Source: Physcomitrium patens
Lineage: Eukaryota > Streptophyta > Bryopsida > Funariales > Funariaceae
Length of the DNA stretch: 64,000 nucleotides
Assembly (NCBI RefSeq): GCF_000002425.4
Contig: NC_037271.1
Location: 10,364,178 to 10,428,177, forward strand
Reading direction: 5' to 3'
Under the pieces are notes generated by a model. The model made no database searches, was not told where the DNA came from, and was given only the letters and a program-made list of their open reading frames with translations. Both the position numbers and the translations under genes were made by a program. Positions 15,201-24,541 of the stretch are shown here, one piece after another; the stretch's first letter is position 1, and each line of letters opens with the position of its first letter.

Positions 15201-16322
15201 TTGAAGAAATCCTTGTATGGGCTAAAGCAATCACTAAAGGCATGGTACCAACGCATTGATACATTGTTTATGAGTGAAGGATTTGTAAGGAGTGAGGATG
15301 ATCATTCCTTATATGTGATGCAATCAAATGAGTTCATATTGATTGTCATCTTCTATGTTGATGATTTGATCATCTTAACCAATACATTGAAGATGATGGA
15401 TTGGTTGAAGGCAAAGTTAGAAAAGGAGTCTGAAATGAGTGATTTGAGAGAGCTTCACTATTGTTTAGGAGTGGAGTTTGTAAGAGATTGTGCTAAGAAG
15501 ACCATTACAATGAGCCAAAGCAAGTATATTGAAGAAGTATTGAAATGATTCAACATGGAGGAGTGTAAGCCTATTGGAACACCATTGGAGGCAAACTTGA
15601 AGTTGATGAAGCTCACGGATGAAGAGTTTGCTGAAGTTGAAGGTCAAATGCAAGGTGTTCCATATAAGGCGGCAATGGCCTCACTTATGTAAGCAATGGT
15701 TGGCACAAGGGTGGATCTTGCATATGCGGTGAGTATTGTGAGTCAACACATGTCAAGGTTTGGACCAATCCATTGGACAACCATCAAAAAGATCATGAGG
15801 TACTTAAAAGGCACTTTGAACTTCAAATTATGCCTTGGGGGTGATAATATTAGTTTGCATGGTTATTGTAATGCGGATTGGGCTGTAGATGCAAATGATA
15901 GAAGGTCAACAAGAGGGTATGTATTCTTTGTTGGAGTGGGAGCAATTTCATGGAATTGCAAGAGACAACCAACAATTGCAAGGTCAACAATGGAGGCAGA
16001 ATATATGGCAGCAAGCCATGGTACAATGGAGGCAATATGGTTAAGACAACTTTTGGAGGACATTGGAGATGTACAAATAGAAGCAACTCCAATGGAGTGT
16101 GACAATCAAGGATGTTTTACATTTGTAAAGAATCCAAAGCATCATTCAAAGACCAAGTACATTGACATTCAACATCACTTTATAAGAGAGAAGATTGAAA
16201 TGGGAGTGATTGATGTGAAGTATTGTGTAACGGAGGACATGCTTGTTGATTTGTTGACAAAAATATTAGTAAAGAATAGACACCACATGTTGACAAAGGC
16301 ATTAGGCTTAAAAGGTATTTGA
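12219..16322 (+). pseudogene. Copia family B gag-pol, one frame with four stop codons
   Basis: A single frame of 1368 codons runs from the ATG at 12219 to the stop at 16322 with no frameshift. It is broken by TGA at 13488, TAA at 13959, TGA at 15546 and TAA at 15690. Domains in order: gag (UBN2-like) residues 1-200; zinc knuckle CX2CX4HX4C from Cys229; protease at WNIDSDATKHM near 281, where the family motif is DSGAT, so the Gly is lost; pre-integrase around the first stop; integrase with HSDVCRP and RTDNGGEY, but KNGVAKRVN where the catalytic Glu should stand, so Glu has become Lys; an acidic linker of Asp/Glu near 14420-14580; reverse transcriptase with an intact YVDD near 15350; and RNase H ending LGLKGI. 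The element cannot make active enzymes. Confidence 0.92.
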
Positions 16323-16326
16323 TCAA

Positions 16327-16340
16327 TAGCAAAGTAGGAG
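16327..16340 (+). other. Polypurine tract of Copia family B
   Basis: The purine-rich GCAAAGTAGGAG block directly precedes the 3' LTR at 16341, the place where plus-strand DNA synthesis is primed in LTR retrotransposons. Confidence 0.65.
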
Positions 16341-16833
16341 TACTAAAGTAAAAGTAGAAAATATTACCTTCTATAGGATATTACCTTAGGTAAGTTACTA
16401 GTGGTCAAAGGTTTGACTCTTGGTATATGGTAAGGACATCCCATGGATATAAGACAAAGTCATGGATCAAGAGTCAAAGTCAAAAGGATAAAGTATTAAT
16501 AAGGGAATATCCAAAGACTAAGTATGAGTCATTAGTATGTGTCATAGGATACCCTCGAAGTTCGTGAGATGCCAAAGGATCCTAAGAGCATGTGTGTAAG
16601 ATGTAAGAGTAATTAGTATTAGACATAGGATACTCTTGGGACTCGTGAGATGCCAAAAGGATCTTAGGGCCATGTGTGTAAAAGTCAAAGAGTGGATGTT
16701 GTCTTTTAGGGCAGCAACTACCACCTATAAGTAATGGATGTTGGAAGTGAGAGATATCTTACTCCATACTCTCTTTGTGAGCAACTTTGCTGATGATAAG
16801 TGTTGTGTCTTCTAAGTACTTGTTTTCTTAATA
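16341..16833 (+). repeat. 3' LTR of Copia family B
   Basis: It aligns with the 5' LTR over all 493 bases without length change. Its first bases are TACT instead of TGTT, so the TG end has mutated. The target-site duplication GATAG follows directly. Confidence 0.92.
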
Positions 16834-16838
16834 GATAG

Positions 16839-17132
16839 TGCCATCAAAAATTTTGCAATTGCCACCTCAATCTGCCATCCACAACATTTATCAATGTTAA
16901 ATAAAAAAATATTTTTTTGAAAAAAAATATTATATTTAATAAATAATAATTTTGGTATATTTTAAAAAATAAGAAGATCTCTTTTTTATTCAAAATTTTG
17001 GTAATAGTATAAAAAAATATATTCTTATAAAATTCTGAACTATTTTTTTAAAAAATAAAATTCCTTCTATATGATTAAATTTCCTTTTATATATTAAATT
17101 TTATATTGAAAAATAAATTTCCTTCTATATGA

Positions 17133-17169
<37 letters not shown>

Positions 17170-18594
17170 TGTGTGTGTTTGTAAATAAACAGATTCAAAA
17201 TACTAATAGAATTTCTTATTAGAATTAAAAAAATATTAAGTAATATGTTGAGTAGCAATGGCAATTGCAAATACTGTGATGTCACTAACAAAACCATATA
17301 TATATATATATATATATACTCCTATTACACATTTTATATTATTTGAAATATGTGCACAATCATTGATTTGCAATACTATTTTTTCAACATATAGTTACAT
17401 GTTTTATTGGCTGGAGTTTTTGTAACAGGACCAAAAAAGATTATCCTTATAAGTTATGGTCCAAGTGGTACTTACAAGCATAAAGACAACATACTTTTGA
17501 CGAATAGTTTTTTTGCGGCTATATTTTCAATCTTCACATATAGTGAAAGATCCTCAATCAAAACCCTCAAAACACACACACGCATACACAATTTTGAAAT
17601 GAATCAAATCATAACAATCAAATTACAACAATCCATGCTACACAAGCAACAGGGCTAGCATGGCTGCAATCAACAAACAATATATCTACCCACAATACTA
17701 CTATGATTCACTAGCTAAAAAGAAACTGTTTTCTTCTTCCATTGAGCTCAAAACCAAAGACATTCTAATCCAACACTAGTGTAAACAATAGGATGCATTG
17801 GAAAGAGAAAACGATGAATATTTCAATGAAAGCTCCAAAGTCACGGTCATTCCAATGAACATTTGACAACCCCAAAAATAAAATTCAATTTTTTTTATCC
17901 AAAGAAGATTGTGCCAAATACATTTAAATTACAACTTCCAAAGTCTAAAACCAAGAATTCAATGTGACTCAAGTATGGGCCTCATTCCATAGAATCAATA
18001 AATTATTTCAAAAACAATCCGTATGCTAGTAAAAAAAATCTTACAATCTCTGTTAAAAATGCAAGTGAAAGCTACTGAAATATTCTCCGAGCTTAGGTAT
18101 AAGAACTCTTGTCCGAAGGATGCGAAACCAGAGACGTCGTGTCCGAATGGAATGACAGGAAGAAGTTGATGGATGGAACAGCATCGACATGGAGTCTGAA
18201 GCTTGAGACTGAGTTTGCACAATCGTGCGGATAGGCGTTGCATCGAAGAAACCAACGATGGGAAGCATCAACATGTGCGTGCGATGACCATGATCATGTC
18301 TAGCACTAGCGATGGAGAGAAATAGTGAGTATGAGTGGGTGAATAGACAAGGTTCAGATTCCTGGTGCTCGCGTCGTGTCGTGCCCCGCACAATGCAGCC
18401 ATCCTTTCGCTGGTGCTGTTCATTTGATCAGTGCGAGTGGGGGGGGGGGGGGTGAAACAATGGGGTGTAGCTATTGCGAGGTTGATAAAGAGACATCTAG
18501 CGATACCAAAGTAGGGTGGTTGAGGAGTGCCACCCAGTAAGTCTGTGCCGCCGAGGAGGATTGATCAAAATTCTTATCGATCGGGTCGACATGG
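16839..18594. other. AT-rich intergenic DNA and 3' flank of the GT47 gene
   Basis: No gene is seen. TA microsatellites lie at about 17137-17167 and 17296-17318, and a run of 14 G at 18439-18452. From about 18050 upward the base composition rises, probably the 3' UTR of the minus-strand GT47 gene. Confidence 0.55.
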
Positions 18595-20184
18595 TCAAAG
18601 TTGCGCCCCAGAGTTGGCTTGCTCCGCGTCGAACCTCGCCATCAGACCGTCCATGGCAACATCGAACGCATCCCGGGATGTGTACTCACCCACCGGCTTC
18701 GGGTGCCTGTACAATAGCCGCGGAATCAGATCGACTATACACTTTTGCTTTCTAGCGATTTCTGATGGTGGAATTTTGCTCAGGTGCTCCATGATATCGA
18801 ATGTGCGGTTGCAAACTTCTTCCTCGGGCACAAGCACGGAGTAGTCGTTGTGGTCCGCAGGAAGATGCATCAAGTACTGATTCGGAGCTTGGTGCTTGTT
18901 GAAGATAACGGGGATGCAGCCCGTTTCCAGGCTGTCGAAGACGCCCTTCCGGGTGGAGCTGTCGCCGGGAGGTTGCAGGCAGAAGACGGATTCCAGACCC
19001 ATTTTGAGAATGATCTGGGGCCTCTCCACGCACCGTTCTATGTTGCAGAAAATGGTGCGGCAGCTGATGGAGTTGGTGCATTGATCAAAAACTTCATCAC
19101 GGATGACGCCGGTCAGTTTCTTGGTGCGGGTGGAGCCTGCTAAAGAGACCAACTGGCGCCGATCGAAGGTTCGGACGGTGTGTTGCCATGCGCGGAGGTC
19201 GGATTCGGAGGATGGGTGGAATGCGGTGGGATACGGGATTCCCAGCATGCTGTCCTCCCACAAGGAGCGCTCGATCAGAAGCTTGGTGACGTTCGTAAGT
19301 TCGGGCTGCGTGAGGAGAGAGCTACCCCAGCTTGCATCCTTGCCAATCTTGCGGACGAAGTCCCACACGATGCGGCCCAGGACGAGGACATGGCGTTTGC
19401 CGTGGTGTCGCTGCCATGGCTTCTGGGATCGCAACCACTTGACGAAAAGTTCATTCAGGCGGTCTCGCACGGCAAGGTCGCTGTTGTAGAGGTTTTGGGC
19501 CAAGTCGAGGCCGTGGTAGAAGGGGAGGTAGAACAACGAAGCTTCTTCGGAGTTTTTGGTCAGACATGGGTGGACTTTAAGTCGTTCGTGGAATACAATC
19601 TCAAGGGTGAATTGGTCTGTGCGGAACCACGCATCGGGGGGTTGGAGAATGCTTGCCATTGGGTCTGACGCTGGGACCTGCAATGGAACTCCAAATCCTT
19701 GATTGGATATGTCCTCGCACATGTTTGGCCACGCTTCCCAGTTTGAACATTGCTCCACAACCAATCGATTGAATTCCTTGGCTAAATTGTAGATATAAAT
19801 GAGCCGGCCATCACACTTGTCTAGCGTGTCAGATTTCGGGGTTGTATCCACAATATCAGAGACCACCTCCGAGGTTGCTGCTGAAATGACTGGTTTCTCC
19901 AGTAACTCGGCGTCGGTCGAAGCAGAGCTCGAATTCACCTGCTGACTGCCTTCAATATCTGTCGGAACGGGACTAAATCTAAGGCTGTTCTTGTCACTGG
20001 GTTCAGTGACTTTCGAAATTGGCATGGCGTTCTCAACGGCCGAGATCCATTCATTCCGAGCCGTCATGTACAAGAAAATGATCGAAAGAGTAAATATTCC
20101 AGAAATTACCCACCGAGCGGACGAAGGCTTTGGCTTGGAATGGCGGAGCCCGCCCTTCGGCACTCGTATATGCCACTGCGACAT
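18595..20184 (-). CDS. GT47 exostosin-family glycosyltransferase, MUR3/xyloglucan galactosyltransferase-like
   Basis: This intronless gene encodes 529 residues. I start at the ATG at 20182-20184 (MSQWHIRV); the frame stays open 22 codons further, but only to a GTG. Residues 1-24 are basic, 25-40 (WVISGIFTLSIIFLYM) form a membrane anchor, and 41-120 are a Ser/Thr-rich stem, so it is a type II Golgi protein. The exostosin domain begins CDGRLIYIYNLAKEFN at 124, followed by the NMC and NQGFG motifs typical of the MUR3 branch. The C-terminal nucleotide-sugar region contains FCLQPPGDSSTRKGVFDSLETGCIPVIF (401-428). MUR3 and XLT2 add galactose from UDP-galactose to xyloglucan side chains; some relatives add galacturonic acid, arabinose or other sugars. 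The donor sugar cannot be told from sequence alone. Length is close to the family norm. Confidence 0.92.
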   Translation of the reverse strand: MSQWHIRVPKGGLRHSKPKPSSARWVISGIFTLSIIFLYMTARNEWISAVENAMPISKVTEPSDKNSLRFSPVPTDIEGSQQVNSSSASTDAELLEKPVISAATSEVVSDIVDTTPKSDTLDKCDGRLIYIYNLAKEFNRLVVEQCSNWEAWPNMCEDISNQGFGVPLQVPASDPMASILQPPDAWFRTDQFTLEIVFHERLKVHPCLTKNSEEASLFYLPFYHGLDLAQNLYNSDLAVRDRLNELFVKWLRSQKPWQRHHGKRHVLVLGRIVWDFVRKIGKDASWGSSLLTQPELTNVTKLLIERSLWEDSMLGIPYPTAFHPSSESDLRAWQHTVRTFDRRQLVSLAGSTRTKKLTGVIRDEVFDQCTNSISCRTIFCNIERCVERPQIILKMGLESVFCLQPPGDSSTRKGVFDSLETGCIPVIFNKHQAPNQYLMHLPADHNDYSVLVPEEEVCNRTFDIMEHLSKIPPSEIARKQKCIVDLIPRLLYRHPKPVGEYTSRDAFDVAMDGLMARFDAEQANSGAQL

Positions 20185-23100
20185 TTGGATTGCACCTTGC
20201 AATCCAATCGTAGCCTCAAACTGGTGAAACTTGCACTCACAAATTCCCACCAGAAAGAAAACCTTCCCGGATCAATTCATCCCCCCAAACAATTCTGAAC
20301 TTCCCCCAGCACAAGACCACCGAGTCGTGACCTCAATGTGATACACCTCTAAACAGTGTTGAAAAGGACGACCTCTTGTTCTATATCCGAAATGACTTCT
20401 AAATCGGATACCTGCACATGACCAGATCTAATAAATTATTTAAGAAATTAAAAATAGATGCAATTTTCTCAAGGAATTTACAGGACAGATTGACTCTACA
20501 AATCACGTTCTAATGAAATTTGACAACTTTCAACCGAATCTACCCGCCAAAATCTAAAACATGTGATATCAACGTACAGTGTCTGAAGCCTCATCGACTA
20601 CAATGGCTAATTCAGGTCAAATTTCAAAACAGAGAAAGGTCGCCAAAATGAAGTATAGTACATAGAACTACCATTTAATACATAATGCAATTGCAGCACA
20701 TGGCCGAAACTTGGTATCGTATCGGCTGCCTAGTGCTACGAGACGGGTTTGAAGCTAGTAGACAGAGTAAATGATGAATCTACACTAAAAATCTATGATG
20801 CAGTTGCACAGGCCCGGGATCGCTCCAAGACAATGTTAACCACGACTTTCGAATACGAGGAGTGAATGCACTCGAGCAGGATTTTAAAGACAGATTTTGA
20901 AGCTGCAATTAAGACTTGGGCAACTTCTGCAAAGATCTGAACAAGAGCACTCGAATGGCGAGGCACATCCTAGCAAGAAGCCTACGTTCGAAACCTATTG
21001 GATCCTTTCCTCTTCTGAGGCACTAGAACTGTACTTCATTTGTAAGCTCACACAAGTACAAGTGTCAGTTCTACTCCGAGTGAACATTAGGAAAAAGATT
21101 AAGCACCGTTCTAGTCGTCCAACACACCAAGCTGACTAAGGAAGCACTGAGGGTCAACTGGTACCTGATCCGTTATTTATAGTTCTCCTTCACTAAACCT
21201 CCTCAGATGATCAAATACCAAAACAGCAGCGGTTCAACTAGTGCTGGCAAAACAACTCCGCCTCCACTTTGTTCGAATTACATGCTGAACAATCACCGGC
21301 GGACACAAACCAGTACCTACAGGACTGCACCTAAAAGGATATAGGCCCACACAGTTGAACAACACCACGCGACTCACAAATAAACCTAAACCCAGCCAAA
21401 GTCCGAAGTCTCCAGGGTCTGGAGAAGAAGAAGGGTGACTGCACATGAAGTTAATCACAAACGACTAGATGGAAGTGCGATCACAGATCCGTCGAACAAG
21501 CTGCACCCTGCGATTGATCCGAAACATGACGGAGAACGCCGAATGCCCCCGACCTCTAATTGACAGCCTAATAATTCACAAGAAGGGCTTTCCGATCGTC
21601 TTGAGGTGGTAGCAGGCCGAAGCTTTTCGTACTATGTACAGCTGACACGTTAGGGTTTCACAAGCAGCAAGCAATGTGCTTTTCGACAATCGCCAATAAT
21701 AAAAAGTTAATATTACAATGATCACGCATGCATCACCACGTCCATATACAACCTGGCTGCATATCCCCGACGATGGCGGATGCATGGGAACCCTCACTAT
21801 GGTGGAAAAACCCTGATTTCAAAAAACGAAGAAAAACAGGATTAAGAGTGGAAACCCGGCAGAAATCAGGTGGAAACCTGGTGGAAGCCGAGTGCAAACC
21901 GACCTGGGGTAACCCGCCGAGAACAGCGCCGGAATGACGACCCCAAAACTCTCATTTCCATGAAAAACGTACGGCGATTCTACGTTAAAAAAAAAGGCAA
22001 AACATCTAACTGCAGAGCTTCTCCGTTACAAAGCGCGCACTTTTCTGGGGCTCTTGCATGAGCAGTAATGACAGCAGCACTGCATCTATCGAAAAAATAA
22101 TAAATAAATTGAATATCCTAGGAATTTACCCTCTGAAATGCAGTTGAGTGATTGATAAATTCTTTAGAGTTATAATTATTGATTCAGTCGCAGTTAAACC
22201 TCCCTCATGTCTATTCGTGTCCATATTATTAGAAGATGCAACCGTCCGAAACAAAATCGCCTCCACACATCTAAATCACGCTGGCACGACGGCTAACAGC
22301 CGTAGTCAGTGAGGTTCTGCACCTGTTTTCGGATCTTTGTTCCAGGATTGCACCAGGCAGCTGTGGCTTTGTACCCACTTTCGCATTCTGCTTGTCCTCA
22401 AGGTTGGCCATGGGGACCTCGTTGGGAGAATGATACTCGGCAAGGAAACAAACAAACAAACTAATCAACAATCCAAGCAACAATTAAGCAAAACAGTGCA
22501 GCTCCCTTGACTGGTTGTTGACTGATGAGTTTGGACTTGGGGGTCATCGCCAAACGGATGGAAACTCAGAAAAAACAGAGGAATTGATGTGTGGGTTTGT
22601 TTCATTATGTTGAGTTTAAAGAGGCTTTGGACCCCAAAGCTGGGTTTTTGAAGTTGGGGTTAAACGTTTTGTGGAAGGGTCTTCACTTGGTAAAGAAGAT
22701 TCATTCCTGTGGATGTCTGTACTTGGAGATGCTTACACATATATACATATATATGTAAACATGTAATTTGACACAAATTTCCAACTTTTTGTAAAGACTG
22801 CTCTTGTAGTTGAGCCTGATACAAATTCCACACAACAACATTGTTCATGATACGTAAAAAAAAATCAGTTTATCTCATTATTTATTTATTTCTTTCTTTA
22901 TCTTTTTTTTCATAAATTTTTAGCTAAGTTTCATAAGTACAGAAACAACTAAGTAAGACTTCCCAACTTCAACCAATTGCAAGTTTAGAAAGTTGTGGTC
23001 TCTTGCCTTGTCTCCCAAGCCTAAAGACTTTCTTAAGTTATCTTGGCATACTTGAAAAACTTATCTTTATATTGTAATATAAAGTTACTCAAAAAACAAA

Positions 23101-23594
23101 AAACAAAAAACAAAACAAAACAAAACAAAAGAGAATGTTCATTATATTGTGCGTGGCTTTCTTTTGGTAAAGTTATGATTATTTGTCAAATAATAATAAA
23201 GAATAAAGACTTGAGAATCATAAAAATTTACATTTGTGTCATAGAATGAAGTAGGGCTTGCTACAATTGAATCCAATAAGAAGAAAATTTATGTGTTTGT
23301 AGTTGATAAAGGGGTGTTAAAAGAGTGGAATGAGTTGAAATAATGTTTTTTTGAATCATACAAGTCGTCTAATTTCTTTTCTAGTGCATTGGCTCTTCAT
23401 TGACCTACCTTTTCTTTACTTTGATTTTATTTACAGATTTCTTATTTGAAAATGACTAATGATGGAAATTTTCAATTTCTTTCAAAGTCAATTTTAATAA
23501 GTAAGAAAAATTAATATATCCAAAGATATTTCTAGAAAATTAACATTTTAGTTTTTTTTGAAAGGAGATTTTATGCTTTGACTATTTCATACAT
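20185..23594. other. Upstream region of the GT47 gene, then AT-rich intergenic DNA
   Basis: From 20185 to about 22530 the DNA is of moderate GC and holds only short ORFs, so it is probably promoter plus a long or intron-containing 5' leader for GT47. A telo-box core TAGGGTTT lies at 21651-21658. Short GGTGGAAACC/GGTGGAAGCC repeats occur near 21870. Beyond 22540 the sequence becomes AT-rich with no recognisable feature until the Copia insertion. Confidence 0.5.
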
Positions 23595-23599
23595 GTACT

Positions 23600-23872
23600 T
23601 GTTGAGATCATTAAATGTAGCCGGCGCTCTCCATAATATTTACTGTAGACTACAGTAATTATCATAGCTACAGTATTTAGAGTCTAGTGGAGAAGTACTA
23701 TTTATCTTCTCCTCTTTTCTCTTCTTGTATACGAGACACAACCAGATGAATAGATTTTGTGTGTGTGAAGCTCTCTCTCCTTAGAAATCCTCTTGTGTGT
23801 ATGACTTATTACTACTCTTGTGTGTATATATGATTTACTATTACTCTTGTGTCTTTCTAAACATTCTCAACA
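23600..23872 (+). repeat. 5' LTR of Copia family A copy 2
   Basis: Runs from TGTTGAGATC to CATTCTCAACA and is flanked on the left by the duplicated GTACT. Its 3' half repeats the short phrase CTCTTGTGTGTATGACTTAT three times in variant forms. Confidence 0.94.
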
Positions 23873-23886
23873 CGTTATCAACATGA
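23873..23886 (+). other. Primer-binding site, Copia family A copy 2 (tRNA-Ile anticodon arm)
   Basis: The bases CGTTATCAACATGA follow the LTR directly. Compared with copy 1 (CATTATCAGCACGA), the shared form is CGTTATCAGCACGA. That is complementary to the anticodon arm of plant tRNA-Ile(AAU) as I recall it, with C opposite the first anticodon base, which is inosine in the mature tRNA. The site does not match the 3' end of initiator tRNA-Met. Confidence 0.6.
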
Positions 23887-24089
23887 CTCTCTTCTGCACA
23901 CTATCACAATTTTTTGCTCTAGTCTTTGACTCTTCAAACCTCTTGCTATCCTTGCTCAGTGAGTGCCTCATGATCTTGTTCTTCTTGCTGGCCCCTCATA
24001 CATTAGCTGTTTGCTTAGAGTAATTGTTCTACTCTCTGCCTTACTTGCTTAGAATACTTGATCGAGTCCAATTCCACCTCAGCTTGCTC

Positions 24090-24360
24090 CTTGCGCCCCG
24101 TGCTTGCCGTCGAACACCCCTAAATAGCTGCCAAATAGCCGTCAAATCTGCCACTGCCACCTTGTCGCTATTGACGCTGCCGCCTATCGCCGTCGTCGCC
24201 CTAATGCCGGTACCGGTGCTGGTATTGCCGCCACTCGTCGCTGCTGTCTGCAACTGCCGCTGCCACTGCCGTCGCCCGTCGTTGCTTGCCGCCCCCCATC
24301 GCTGTTGTCGGCTATTGCCACCCTGCCGCCCTACCGCTGCCTGCTGCCGCCATCTTATTA
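24090..24360 (+). repeat. GC-rich CTGCCG-type repeat region in the leader of Copia family A copy 2
   Basis: The leader between the 5' LTR and gag is packed with CTGCC, GCCG and GTCGC words, in sharp contrast to the AT-rich remainder of the element. ORFs seen in it on both strands are low-complexity artefacts. Confidence 0.7.
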
Positions 24361-24541
24361 TTATTCTGTTGTCTTAATCTATAACTCTTTCTTTTAAAAA
24401 AATAAAGTAAAAAATAAATTAAATTATTTATTTTTATTTTTTCAAGTTCAAGTTTATCATTTTATTTGACTTTATATTTTAAGGTACGTTTTACTCAACT
24501 TTTCTACTTGATCTTGTATTTTCTTTACAGATTTATTTATA

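Larger units (their letters stand above)
11149..16833 (+). mobile_element. Full-length Ty1/Copia retrotransposon, family B
   Basis: The element is 5685 bases with two 493-base LTRs (11149-11641 and 16341-16833). A perfect 5-bp target-site duplication GATAG flanks it at 11144-11148 and 16834-16838. The primer-binding site starts at 11642 and a polypurine tract precedes the 3' LTR. Internal order is gag, protease, integrase, reverse transcriptase, RNase H, which defines Ty1/Copia. The LTRs differ at roughly 38 of 493 positions by hand count, mostly transitions, so the insertion is not recent. Confidence 0.95.

Noticed and set aside
20185-20250. N-terminal extension of the GT47 protein by 22 residues
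   Set aside because: The open frame reaches only a GTG; plant nuclear genes start at ATG, and the ATG at 20184 is followed by a normal type II membrane anchor.
24024-24377. Cys/Pro/Ala-rich 117-codon ORF before gag
   Set aside because: It lies in the CTGCCG repeat leader of the Copia element; low complexity and missing from copy 1.
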